In this document: positions 1 to 42,200 of the stretch, piece by piece
Layout: the number at the start of each line of letters is the position of its first letter
Numbering within the stretch: the first letter of the stretch is position 1
Assembly (NCBI GenBank): GCA_945859605.1
Contig: OX243820.1
Location: 31,520,617 to 31,584,616 of the forward strand
DNA: 64,000 nt
Direction: 5' to 3'
DNA from: Lumbricus rubellus
Lineage: Eukaryota; Annelida; Clitellata; Crassiclitellata; Lumbricidae
The notes under the pieces: generated by a model
Told to the model about the DNA's origin: nothing
The model's input: only the letters and a program-made list of their open reading frames with translations
Databases searched by the model: none
Program-made: the position numbers and the translations under genes

Positions 1-115
1 GTTCGGTGCCTTGGAGCCGGAGGGTTCCAGGTTCGAATTCACCTCAAGTCGCTGCGTAGGGACCCTGACAAGTCCCTCACTCGCAATTGCTCGTGCGAAA
101 TGAAATAATGCAAAG
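1..115 (+). mobile_element. tRNA-derived SINE, truncated at the window edge
   Basis: Contains CCTTGGAGCCGG and the B-box-like GGTTCGAATTC, then GACAAGTCCCTCACTCGCAA. This matches the better-preserved copy at 52132-52345. Confidence 0.7.
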
Positions 116-1163
116 TGAAATAATGCATTTACTAACACATGATGTAAGAACTACAGTTTGTAATGTATTGGCCGCCAAGGACCCGCTATAATAGCTCTTG
201 ACACGCCTCCAAACCCCTTAGTCAGTTGAATCGGTTGCTTGTCGCCTTGCTCAAGGTCGAGTAAACACACCCCACTCCCCAAAGGAATCCTGGCTACGGC
301 CTTGTGTGCTTTGATAACGTTCTTAATATGATAGGCTAAAGTTTATCAAGTCTTTAGCGGGGAGTGTGAAATGTGAACCTTTTGCCAAGCAACTGCGGAG
401 GAATCCCAAAAACATGACCTAGTCGAACCTAAGCTCAAAACTTCTGCAGCACCCAAAAGCAGTCGAGCAAAGACGTCAATTGGGAAATTTGGGATCGCTT
501 CAGAGCAGAACCGTATTCAGGAAGTAGCCTATTACAATCCATTCTACTGCACGTAGGTAAGATGAACCAAAGACATGTTCAACTCACGGCGTTCTGGTAT
601 TTGCGTCCACAATGAGTCAAGTTGTGCATGCTTTGAGGATGGTCAGGATGCCAGAGATGGGAATGGCAAGGATCACTGGTAGCCTGAGTAGGCTCTGAAC
701 GTTGAGGATGCGCCCATGTGGGGCCTTCCTCACACTCAGAAAATAAACAGAAAGACCTAATGCTAAGAAATGGCATCAGTAGCAGTCATTATTTAACTTA
801 GGCTACAATAATAATTTTTTCGCTGCTGAAATCTTGTGGATTACTGCCCAATTGTGCCCATGGACGTTTCAGAATTTAATCAATGTCTGGGCGATTGTTT
901 TGTGCGCGAATTAAAAAACACTGTATATTAGTAGGCTAGTGTATAATATTCAGCGCGGTCCATTGCGCAATTCGCATGTTGATGCATTTTATTTTTATAG
1001 CCCAGCTTGCTGATTATAAGCCGGTGTATTACCGTGTATAGTTGAATAAATAGCTTTATAATTATTATTATTTATATAACTTGCCATTATGCTGTCGAAT
1101 GCATTATGCGTAGCCTATATCACGGTTCAGGTAGGCCTAAGCTTAGACCTATTTACCGATTCA
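116..1163. other. Gene-free 5' flank
   Basis: No coding signal or RNA gene seen; the short open frames here have no recognisable protein. Ordinary A/T-rich sequence. Confidence 0.5.
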
Positions 1164-1432
1164 GGTAGGTACATGTAGGTAGGTATACACAGTAGGCATG
1201 TCGGTGTGTACAGATGCATACTGGTAGGATGGTATGTAGGTTGGTCGGCAGATAGGTAGATAAGTAGCTAGGTAGATAAGTATATAGGTAGCCTAGGTAT
1301 GAAGAGAAATAGAAAGGTAGGTTGGTAGGTAAGTAGGTAGACAGGTAGGTGAGTATGCATGTATGTAGGTAAGTAGGTAGACAGGTAGGTGAGTATGCAT
1401 GTATGTAGGTATGTATGTAGGTAGGTAGAGAG
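1164..1432 (+). repeat. TAGG/TATG microsatellite
   Basis: Imperfect GTAGGTAGGTAT-type units, including a perfect local duplication of about 39 bases at 1337-1412. Confidence 0.85.
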
Positions 1433-1924
1433 ATCGTGTGACCGTAGTCTGCAACCTTACATCAGCAGCTGACGCCATGGTGTCTCTCCACCCCCCGCCG
1501 GCAGTTGAAGCCGCCGCCGCTGACTGCATGCAAGTGGAGCCCCTCCCTGTCTCCGCCCTTGTTGTTTACGACATTCGCAACAACGTTGCATGAGTTCACC
1601 ACACGAGTCCAATCATTGTCATAGATCAGCGAAATGCTGTTTCAATTGAACGCCCTTTCGTCCTCTGCTGCAGCAGCATGGCATCTCCTCCTTCTCATCT
1701 CTCTCCGACAACTCATGCAGTGATCAACCGATCATCAATGTCGACGGCTAATATTTCACCAGACACGAGCCGACCCCGATTGAAGTCGGCCGGAATCTTT
1801 TTTAAAATAGGCCAACACAAATAGACACACACTCACGCACGCACCCACACCCTCCCATCCTCACTCACACCCACGCGCGCGCACGTAGGCACACACGTAC
1901 ACCCACACCAGCACCCACATATTT
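1433..1924 (+). promoter_or_regulatory. Possible promoter or 5' exon region of the HSPA12-like gene
   Basis: The only GC- and CpG-richer patch upstream of the ATG (about 1440-1580), followed by a CA-rich tract (1810-1920). No TATA box or initiator can be assigned; weak inference only. Confidence 0.15.
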
Positions 1925-2665
1925 TATTTGAGTTATGGACTTTGTGTCCATCTTTCTTTGATTATAAATGATTTTAGACGTTTAACATACAACAGCATTG
2001 TCATTTCTTTCTTTCACAATATATAATTAGACTCATAATAGTGCATGCAATATATTTATTTTTAGACCAATTATTATAATTTTGAAACAAATAATGTATG
2101 AATGATTGAGATAACCAAAGCCAGAAATTCTCAGCCTATAATTAGCCTTATAGGATAAAGCTCAAATGTGGAGAGCTGAATTGGCCAAAGGATTTATTTC
2201 TGGTTGAGCTTCAAAATTGTGATTCCTCTCGGCACGTCATATCTGTGTTTTAAACAATTCTGGCTATCAAAAACAAATACCGGTAGGCTATGGCCTAAAT
2301 TTGCGTTTGAAATTGACAAATATCTAACCAGATATTTTAAATATGTGCTAGTCTAAAAAAACACAAATAATATATGTTAGCCCTCTCTTACAGGGGTTAG
2401 GCATGGACTAATTTTTCTTTTTTGCTGATAAAATTACCTGATTAAAACTAGCACATACATACATACATGTAGGCATATATTTTAAATATTGCTACCTATA
2501 GACCTATTATAAGACTCTAATACACGATGTCACCAATAATTTTAGTTGTCACTGCGAATGGACTTCATAATGGCATTTTGTTTCTGATCTGACTTTGCTG
2601 GGGTACGCCATCATTCGATTTTTTACTTGGGGTACAATAAAAATAAAGTTTGAGAACCCCTGTTC
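1925..2665 (-). mobile_element. hAT-like transposon remnant
   Basis: 1985-2160 is similar, in inverted orientation, to 63545-63710. The right end TTTGAGAACCCCTG is a hAT-type terminus, also seen at 63824-63837. No transposase frame survives. Confidence 0.5.
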
Positions 2666-2994
2666 TAAATGACGACAAAAGTGGCATTATTATTACAATA
2701 TTATTACATTTACATTATTATTATTTTTAATATTATTAATTATTTTTGCCCATGATAATTATTATTGCTGTTGGTGTCGTTATTGCTGGTATTACTACTA
2801 TCTCAGGGAATGCACCAGCCTAACCACTCGGTGTCACGAGGCTCTAAACAGTGACCAACCATGACATTCAGTTCAATTTTTCCTGTGGGAACAGATCTAA
2901 TAATTATGTTCATGCAATATTGCATCGAATTGGGTCGTTGTTGTAGGCATAGGTCGACACCACAAAACTTACAGGACTAGAAGACTCAACCAAG
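2666..2994 (+). other. Immediate upstream region of the HSPA12-like ATG
   Basis: An ATT-rich microsatellite (about 2690-2790) and then unique sequence. The TTACAG at 2966-2971 resembles a splice acceptor ahead of the ATG. Confidence 0.4.
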
Positions 2995-32479
<29,485 letters not shown>

Positions 32480-32535
32480 CGTCATCCGTTTGAGGTCAAG
32501 GCGAGCTATGAATAGGTGACCCGACCTAATTGATA

Positions 32536-32541
32536 AATAAA
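32536..32541 (+). terminator. Candidate polyadenylation signal of the HSPA12-like gene
   Basis: An AATAAA hexamer 57 bases after the stop codon, inside an A/T-rich stretch. It is the first canonical signal downstream. A longer 3' UTR cannot be excluded. Confidence 0.5.
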
Positions 32542-33718
32542 TAACAATTATTATTATTTATTGTCGGACTGTCAACTGAATCGCTATTTTTTATAAAGTC
32601 ACCGGACAGTAGCTGTCAATTAGAGAATTTTAGAGTTCACGTTGTTGTAGTTCACGACTTTGCCGTACATATAATATTATAGAGAGTATTTACAATGTTG
32701 TACGGCGGTTCGGTTTCAGAATTGTTGTCGCTGAACGTTTTTAAAACTGGTACAGTTTATTGTCTGGACAAAGTTTCCTGTTTTCAGAAACTCACCAAAG
32801 GTTTCAACGCCTTTATCTTGTATCGAGCAATAATTATAATTATTGTGTTGCAGTAAATCCTGTAGCTCTCAAGGCTGGTTGTTCCTTATTGTTGACTTGG
32901 TGAAAAGAACCATATTTTCCCAGCAAAAAGCTGAGTCTGGACCTTCTAAGTTCTCTGTTGTGGTCTAAACCCGTTGATATATCGTGAAATCATAGTATTT
33001 TCAGGGCGAAAAATCTGAGTCTGGGCCTTCTGGGGGGGGGGGGGGGTGGGCTTAGCCCCTGATAAACTCCGCCCATGTTCAATTGTGAAGTCAACTCTAG
33101 GGGGGGGGGCATACATGCCTGTCCTAAGAATAGAAGCAAAAAGCAGACCCTTAGGATAGCCTAAAAGACAGCATGGGTATGAAGTGCTAGCGACGGCGTT
33201 TTCTTGACCTCAGCATAGCAGAGTGTGTGGCCAGTCCTCTCACTCGTCGTCTTATCTTCCCACCAACAGTGTTTACATCTGATAGGGCCTACCTTTGCAT
33301 GCCTACTCATCAATCTCACACTACACCAGAAATATAATTTTTTTAAAGTTGACAGATGATGGTTGGCCTGCTAGACGAGTCCAGAGACCAGTCCTTACAT
33401 CTCCCGGAAGTAACAGTCTGTTCGGTGGGTTTTGAGAAGGCGAATACTAGGCAAATTATTGATGCTTCAACCTTCCCGCATTCTCTATGTCCACTACATC
33501 ATCATTATAGAGTCCCATGCATAAGAATATACATTTTGGGTTAACTCCCCTCTCCTCCGCGCATACGTACTAAAATACTAAATGGACTTTATTCTGCAAT
33601 ATGATCTGAATATACTGGAGACCTAGTACCCTTGACTTCTTGGCCCTCATGAGGATGGGGGAATTTTTAGACTCAGCAGTGAATTAAGTAACAGCCATCT
33701 ATGTAAAATTAATCATTC

Positions 33719-33724
33719 TTTATT
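33719..33724 (-). terminator. Candidate distal polyadenylation signal of KDM3
   Basis: AATAAA on the minus strand (TTTATT on plus), 2.4 kb after the stop. A second candidate is at 35838-35843. The sequence alone cannot say which is used. Confidence 0.25.
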
Positions 33725-34279
33725 CACTATTTCGTTCATTTGCGTTCAATATTTACAAAACCATACGGTAACTCAAACCTGCAAATAAAATACGGACATT
33801 GCAGATCTCCGAATACTTAAAATGGACAACAAGAATTCAAATGTAAGCGAATACTTTCCAAAAAGCAAAGAACAATAGACAACGAAGTAATTATATTATC
33901 TCAAATTTTAAATCAAAGTAAAGGTGACAAATTTTAAATCAAAGTTAAGGTGAAAAGACAATAAATAAAAGTTAAGGTGACATAATTTTTTAATCACACT
34001 TCAATCAAAGGTTCTGGCATTTTAGAATTTCTCTTACACTAACGAATTGTTTCGTAAGAACAAGTGAAAAAGAGTTGGGCAACTGGCCCACTCATGAAAA
34101 CTCAAATTCTGCTCTTCATATTCTTCTCACTTCTTCCTTCAAATATAACATTATTTTAACAATGACTTTGAAAACAAGTTGCTGGTGCAGCTGACCTCAA
34201 GTTACCACTGCTTTTAAAGCGACCGCACAAAAAAAAACACGTTTAATTGGGGTTCACATCGTGAAACTCCTAAACGTAT

Positions 34280-34490
34280 GCTAAATGTGGGGAATGGTGA
34301 TGTAGGGGTACGCTCAGTGCCTTGAGCTGCAAGGTCGTGGGCTTGAATCCACTTCAAGCCATTGTGCAGAGACCCTGAGCAAGTCCTTCCGATTTAGTGT
34401 CCGCGCTGTTATCAGGAGCGTCTCTGAGTAGCATGTTGAAGGGACTCTATAGCAAGTGCACATACGTACATACATACATGTTCATGCTTT
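34280..34490 (+). mobile_element. Diverged tRNA-derived SINE
   Basis: GGTACGCTCAGTGCCTTGAG, GGGCTTGAATCCACTTCAAG, GACCCTGAGCAAGTCCTTCC and GGAGCGTCTCTGAGTAGC, then CTCTATAGCAAGTGCACATAC. These are the same blocks in the same order as the copy at 52132. Confidence 0.75.
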
Positions 34491-34919
34491 GTACCATAGT
34501 ACAATAGAGTAGCATGGTCAAGTCATTTCTTCCAATTTTCAGCAGTAGATTGGCTGTTTACATACCAATATCAGAAGTCCCATCAATTGTCCAATTGGTA
34601 AAATCAGTAGCACGTATAAAATGGGACGTACACTTACAAATTAATATTAAATTCCCTGCACAGAGGAATGAAACTAATTAAATTTAAAAGCATTGGCCAC
34701 AACTAAAATGAGAATTTAATTAGTTACAGCATTTCTGTATATATAATCCATTCTCTGGTTTAGTCTTGATGATAAAAGCTGAAGCTTTCTACACACGGTC
34801 AAATAAAAAAATGTACAAAATCAGAAAGAAGTTGATTTTAAACTAAATACCGGGACAAAGCCTCCTAGGTAGTAAAATGCACACAACATAACAATGATCG
34901 TTAATATTAAACACACTGT

Positions 34920-35190
34920 TCGAAGGCTAAATGCCCTACTCCATCCACAGAAGGCTAAATGCCCTACTCCACAGAAGGCTAAATGCCCTACTCCATGGAA
35001 GGCTAAATGCCCTACTCCACGGAAGGCTAAATGCCCTACTCCATGGAAGGCTAAATGCCCTACTCCACAGAAGGCTAAATGCCCTACTCCATGGAAGGCT
35101 AAATGCCCTACTCCATGGAAGGCTAAATGCCCTACTCCACGGAAGGCTAAATGCCCTACTCCACGGAAGGCTAAATGCCCTACTCCATGG
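34920..35190 (+). repeat. 24-bp minisatellite
   Basis: About 11 copies of GAAGGCTAAATGCCCTACTC plus CA[CT]G, with a CAT/CAC/CAG variant position. The period is divisible by 3, so frames stay open through it; no protein is implied. Confidence 0.96.
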
Positions 35191-36134
35191 ACCGTGACCT
35201 TGGAGTACAGGTAGTCTTCCTCTTGAAATAGACCTCTAATGAAAAAACATTTCTGCTGATCTTAAGATGCGACTTTTAGACCAGAGCTCAAATATCGATG
35301 CTACACAGTCTTTGCGAGGATCTTAAAACTTGCAAGACAAGTGCTCTGATACAGTTCCACACATACCCACACATGCACAGGTTTCATTGCTAGATTCCAT
35401 AGTCACTCACGTTCAATCCCAAAGCAACAATCATGCGGATACAAGCCAAATATTTATATCTGCACAACAACAGTTCAAATGAACTGCTTTAAAAAAAATT
35501 CAAATTCCACTGTTCACGAGGTCTAAATACTTCTTATAAATAGCCTGTGAAAAACACAACAAAATATATTCCTGTCCTGACATCGTGTCAATAAAATCAA
35601 AAGCATCGCAAATTTCAGACATATCTTTTGTGATCAGCAATATTTAGTGACATTTTCCTCACGTGTTTCATGATTTTTATATATACACCTTTGAGCGGAA
35701 CATAACTGAAGTTTGCACAGACAATGTGCAGGTGCAAATGTGTGCAATAACATCCTAAACTCAAGGCTTAAAAATCTTACTCATAATCTGTACCTAGCTG
35801 CAGTCTCACTTGCAAACTCACACCATTACTTGAAGACTTTATTTCCTTGGGGCTGTCACGCTAAGAGAGCCTCTGAACAGCTAGAACTGTAAGAGGCCGT
35901 TACAAATTCTCACACACGATACAATACAATACACGTTTCAGGCGTACTAACTGCAATAAACGGGTTTAGGATAAACCATCTGAATAATCAGTAAAATTAA
36001 TGTTATTTTGTATCGTATAACTTAGAAGCACTTTCTCATTCAAAACCATATCATAAGAAAGTCACACACGCACTCAATCTGCAACAGAAGATAACGAATT
36101 AATCGGCGCAACTCGCAACAGTTTGACGGACAGA

Positions 36135-36209
36135 TCATGCCGGGTCAGGCGTGCTGTTCTGTAGTACGGCAATGGCATCTTTGACGGCATGGTAGATTAT
36201 GTTCTTAAC
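36135..36209 (-). CDS. KDM3: KDM3 coding exon 17 (C-terminus and stop)
   Basis: Acceptor GTTTTAG; 25 codons ending in TGA (TCA on the plus strand at 36135-36137). [17 protein letters not shown] is the conserved KDM3 C-terminus ([18 protein letters not shown]). Confidence 0.95.
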   Translation of the reverse strand, partial: VKNIIYHAVKDAIAVLQNSTPDPA

Positions 36210-39200
36210 CTAAAACAAAGACATTGAAAAATTAATATAATAAATTACTTTTTGAAAGTCATAGACTCCTGCTTATGTTTACAGGTAAAGCTCATTCATT
36301 AAAATGTCAGTATTTTCTATAGCACTTGGATGGCATCAAATTTAATTTAATAATAATATTTAATATTATTAATAAACCATGCTCATTCTTCAATAAAATG
36401 ATCCGGCTAGGTCCTTCATAACTACTGCCCATTTAGATAGGTTCCCATGTGCAGATTATGCTAAGCACCCCCCATCAACGTTTACCCCCGAGATCTAAAG
36501 TATCTGGTCCCTAATGTCTGGTCCAGTGATGGAAGGAACATGCAGCTGAAGCAAACATGATAAAGGCAGTAAAACAATAAGACAACAACAATGAACAATG
36601 GTGTTGCAACAAAATATTTAAGGCTTTCTCAACAATAGAAAGAAACGCTCGCCCTAAATCCTCATTTCCAAAATTCGCAATAACTGATCGTATAATATAA
36701 ATTCTCAATAATATTATCGTAGCATAAAATTACCAAAACTAACAACCAGACATTAAGACATGAAATTTTCACAGATCCTAAAGACACGGTTCAAATGTCA
36801 AATATACGTACGAACCAGCCATCTAGAAATAACTATAAATCCAGATCTATATATTGCCATGTACTGCATTGTTAGATTCCCACAGTGATTCCACACAAAC
36901 TGGTCGGTTACTCTGCCATATCAGAATTACATTCAAGATCATCGTCATTGGACGAGTGTCAATGGTTGGTCTGGTGCCTGAGCAGTGAGCATATTAGGGA
37001 GCTCTTTATTCCCGTCTCCAACCAACCAGGTCGTCGGTCTCTGCGCTCTGCAACTCGTGAGGACTTGATAGTCCCACGCTCTCGTACAGTGATGCGGGCC
37101 CACGGCGCCTTCTCATGTATTGGACCTTCATACTGGAACAGTCTTCCATTAACAATTCGTGATACTGCACTGCTTGTATCTCATGAAACATTCTCAAAGA
37201 CAATTAAGACGCACTTGTTTAGAACTGTCCGGTAGCTACGTTAAGCGCCTTCGTGAGGTTATTGTAAGGCGCTATATAAATGTTCATATACATACATCTA
37301 GATCAGCGGTTCCCAACTCGTGGCCCGCGGGCCATGGCCCGCGAGGTCTCACAAAATGGCCCGCCAGGCCTCAACAATGGCACTCATCTCTCAAAGAATT
37401 AACAAAAATATCTGAAAAAATTGACAATTTGGACAGGATAGAACATATAATTATTTTCTATTAAAAATTATTTAATTTTGAAGTCCATACACATCCAACA
37501 TTCTACTTTGAATTAATTATAACAATTTTTATATGCTTCTAGTTAATTAAATTTTAGCATTGTGGCCCGCTAAATGCCCAAATGTCCTTTTAACTAAGAC
37601 AAAGTGGCCCTCGTGTCCTCCAACTTAGAAAAAGTGGCCCTGCAGTCGAAAAAGGTTGGGAACCACTGATCTAGATGAGCAAGAAGCAGATAACTACAAA
37701 TAGTTAACCGGACCTGAAGTTTATCCTCGTGATTGCTGTGCATTTCCGACAGGTGACGGAATTCCTGCGTCATCTTGAAGCAGTGGCTCAGGTTTTCCGG
37801 CGACACAAAATCCTCGGCCGCCTTGATGCAGCTGTGTAAATTACGCACCTGTCACAACAAAGCATTTGTCACAACAAAGCATTTGTCACAACAAAGCATT
37901 TGTCACAACAAAGCATTTGTCACTGTTCAAAGCATCTGTCACTGTTCAAAGCATTTGTCACTGTTCAAAGCATTTGTCACTGTTCAAAGCATTTGTCACT
38001 GTTCAAAGCATTTGTCACTGTTCAAAGCATTTGTCACTGTTCAAAGCATTTGTCACTGTTCAAAGCATTTGTCACTGTTCAAAGCATTTGTCACAACAAA
38101 GCATATGTCACAACAAAGCATATGTCACAACAAAGCATTTGCTACAACCGACACACAGCAGCGTAGAAGTAGTCTGGTTTTTAACCATGCTTCAGTAACA
38201 AAGACCATTAGTGTTGCCCTCCTTCTTCTTTTATCTTCAAGACTTGGGACTGGCACTGCCAGAGCATGGGCAGCAGAGCATGATGATCTCAGATCCAACT
38301 TTCATATGATTACGGGTGATTCCGTGTCAATTCAACCAAATTTGCAACCAAAATTGACATGACCGACTCAGATTTACTTGAAATTTGGCACACTTGTTGG
38401 GCTATGTGAGACATGTAAAAACCTGCAAAGAATTTTTTTGGGGTCAACTACTTTCCGAGATACGGGTCGACAAATTTTGACCCAAACCGGTCGACCACGT
38501 TCCTTTGGACGTCTGTATCTCAGCATGCATAAGAGCTAGAAATGTGTTCTTGGTGTCATTATTTAGCTCTTTTGTTGAACTATTTGAGTAGATTTTTTAT
38601 GACTGTTTAACATTGTAAGATAGTGGCCATATTTGACAATTTAGCACTTTGACCTTGACCTTGACCATTTCAGTTGTTTTTTTAAATCTGAAAAAAATCA
38701 CACCTATAGCTACAATGGTCTTGAACATCCCCTGAAAAAATCAGAATGGGATCTCTAATGGTTCTTTCGCTATAATTATTTTGTCTATAATTCTGGGCGA
38801 ATTTCAGTATCAAGTCGTCTGAAACTGGAATCGCCCATATGTTGATTCATTGTTGAACTCGAATTTTGAGTGGAATTATAGACAAATTAATTATAGCGAA
38901 AGAACCATTAGAGATCCCATTCTGATTTTTTCAGGGGATGTTCAAGACCATTCAAGCTATAGGTGTGATTTTTTTCAGATTTTAAAAAACAACTGAAATG
39001 GTCAAGATCAAGGTCAAAGTGCTAAATTGTCAAATATATTCACTATGTTTAACTTTAAAACAGTCATAAATAATTTACTCGAATAGTTCATCAAAAGAGC
39101 TAAATAATGACACCAAGAACACCATTCTAGCTCTTATACAAGCTGAGATACAGACGTCCAAAGGAAAATGGTCAAGCGTTTTGGGTCAAAGTTTGACGAC

Positions 39201-42200
39201 CCGTATCTCGGGAAGTTGTTGACCCAAAAAAATTTGTTTGCAGGTTTTTACATGTCTCGCCTAGACCAAAAAGTGTGCCAAATTTCTAGTAAATCTGAGT
39301 CGGTCATGTCAATCATGTTGGTTGATTTGACATGGAATCACCCTTACATAATATAGAAACCTCCATGAAAAAAGCCAATGTTCTTAATTTCCTGTTTTAC
39401 ATTATTTCAGGCTCTTGCTAAAATATTTCAGATGTGACTAAACATATTTGGGGTCTTGCCCCTCCTGCAAAAATTTCTGCGGGGGCCCATGCACAGGCGC
39501 TCTTATAACAGCATGGCTGTGTAATGGCGCTATATAAATAGATGACACTATGATTATTATTGCAGAGCTATTTTTACTATATATTACTAACATATATAAC
39601 TAATTAATAATATTATTATAATCTGACACCATTATTATTATCATAATCATCATAATAATAATAATAATAATCATCATCATCACTATTACTATTATTATTA
39701 TCATTATTATTATTATTATTATTATTGTTATCAAGCCACTATCGTCAAAGGCACACTTCGTCGCTTTGCCATACCTGATGTGGGGCGCCAGCAGGTATGA
39801 AGATGGCGTCTCCGGCGCACTGCACCAGAGTGTAGCCCTGGACAGAATATTCACGAAGCAGACGATCCCGTAACGTCTCGTCCAGATACCAACTCTGGTC
39901 GTGGATAGGATCGTGATTCGCCTCCACTGGTTCCCCGATCTCCGTCCCAACCTACATCAGAGAAATACAACTCAAGCTGCAACAACACTAGCTGAAGTCT
40001 ACTGACATCTAGCTTCAAAACACCTAAACATTGCTGTTAATTACTAAGGGTAGTGGGCCGGAGGTATTGTCCTAGACCTACCCGCTAGCCCTACAGGGTT
40101 AACTCAGTCTTGCACTCCCTAGGGGCAATAGCTAAATGACCAATAGGACATGTGATGCCTTGCAGGATGCCATACAGCTAAATGTGACTCTTGTTATATT
40201 TGTTCTACTGTATCATGTAATCTTACTCCATGCCTGTAAGTCAGTTTGAATTAATGTTAAACAAAAAGAATTTTTTTCCCCAATTTTTTTTCAACCAAGA
40301 TATAAATAATACCTTTGGCTCTAAGAAACTATGTCATGGTGTGGAGTTAGTAATTCGCGGTGGATTGTGAGAACCATTCTGAGAATTTAAGAAAAATAAT
40401 GGGGCGTACGGGAGGTCAGTCAGATGTTGATTGATGCGGACTTGGGAGGTGCAATGAGGACTTTACCGTGGCGTTCTAAGAAAGACTAGGGAGTTGAACC
40501 CCCACAACTCTCCCGGCAATTCTCACCCTGGTATGAACGTGCCCCTGAAGGCTATTATTACATCGATGGTTATTATTATTATTATATCGTCTATAAAAAT
40601 TGAGAAGATCAGAGGTCAAATTTAAAACAACAGCAGACGTGGTCTCACCTTCGTAAGTAGATCGCGGATCTTGTCAGAGTCCTTGGCGTCGAATATATGC
40701 CAGAGGGCGCCAGGCTTATGGCCATGCTCGATCGTCCGGGCCATCGTCAGCTCGCAGCAACCGGCCGCTCTCATCGCTTCAAGCGCAGCTGAATTAACAC
40801 AACAACAACAGTCGTGTTGTTTAATACTATAGAACTAAGACTTTACATGAAAAACAGATATAATATATATATATATATTTATTTATTTATACATCTATTA
40901 TACATAAGTTCAACAACGGCTAAATTATCGCCAATGATAATCACTTAGATGGTGTTGTCGCAATGCCCGTGAACGTCGGAATTTACCATTAAAATCGCTA
41001 TCACTAAAATATTCTTGTTCTAAAGCCCAAGTTGCAAATCAAATTCCGATTGAATATCTTCCAGCGAGTGCACACTACCTGCTTCATGATCCTCGACATC
41101 ATCCTTCGCAATTCCGACGTACAGGATCAGATTGACGGCATCCGACACATCCAGATGTAGATTGGTCGACCCCACGAGCGGATGAAGAGCCGACCCGTAC
41201 GCGTTGTACATCTTCGGTCCGAGGTCCGGCCGCACGAAGAACTCGGGGAGGCGCGACGCGAGGTTGAACACTCCCGACCGGTCCGTGTACTCGTGGAGCG
41301 GAAGCCCCTGGAGCAGGTCGCGGAACCGGGTTGGAAGCATCTCGCTGAAGTCCTCCATCGGCGGCCAGTCCTTGAGCTTGAGGATCATCGGATTGCCGTC
41401 GGCGTCCCTCAGCCGCGCCTTCACCGACTCGAAGCCGTCCCAGAAGTGGCGCATCTGGTGACCGATGATGACGACCTTGTGCCGGCAGTCGACAAGGTCG
41501 TTCTCCATCTCGCCAAACTCCTCGGAGAACGCTTCCGGAACCCACAATTCCTTCGTTATGTACTGGTCGCAGTTGCTGAACAGCACCGGCTGACCCTTCC
41601 GCCACACCTCCTGGAACTTCTTGATATTGTCCGGGTTGCGAGGCTCCAGCAGCTGGAGGAGACGGCCGTTGTCGAGCCACGCGTGGGCAACCTCCTGAAG
41701 GGTCGACGAAATCGGGCCGACGGGCGTCAACGCGACGTCGCTCGTCAACAAACCGTCCGGCAACGACGGCGACGCTTTCGTCGAAGTCGCGTGCGACTGT
41801 TTCTCCCGCATCACCCGTCGAAAGACGTCGTCAAGATTCTTGCAGCTCGTCACCGGCGGCTTCGTCTCGAGCTTCACGCCGTTAAATCCCGAGTTCTTCT
41901 CCGCAAGAAACTCTCGAAGCGTTCTTGGACTATCGCTCTTCGCGGTTCTCGATGTCAACCTAACGTCAACATCCGAATCCAATTTTTTCTCGGTAGATTT
42001 ATCGTCTAACTCCTCCTTCAAATCGTTCAACTTCTCTTTCGAATCTTCCTCGCAGCTCGGAGGTGCTCCGTCGCTTGAACCGAGTCCCTTCACATCGTCG
42101 CTCTGCGTCACTCGATTCACCTGCTCGAGCGTGCTCGGCTCTTCTGAAAGCTCGACGATTCGATCCTCGCCACACGGACAGTTCTCTGAGATATGCCAAG

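Larger units (their letters stand above)
32542..36134. other. Convergent intergenic / 3' UTR region between HSPA12-like and KDM3
   Basis: No gene seen. It holds poly-G runs (33031-33046 and 33100-33109), a partial repeat of a GAGTCTGGnCCTTCT word (32934 and 33018), a SINE and a 24-bp minisatellite. Some of it is probably the KDM3 3' UTR. Confidence 0.6.

Noticed and set aside
34894..35214. 106-codon frame with 8-residue repeat KAKCPTPR
   Set aside because: A 24-bp minisatellite in a non-coding region; no flanking coding signal.
37851..38150. Possible CRISPR-like repeat array
   Set aside because: No unique spacers; units are directly adjacent in a eukaryotic intron.
37775..38362. 195-codon plus-strand frame with [12 protein letters not shown] repeats
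   Set aside because: Minisatellite translation antisense to KDM3 exon 16.
41182..42009. 275-codon plus-strand frame
   Set aside because: Antisense shadow of KDM3 exon 13 (JmjC), which has clear family similarity on the minus strand.
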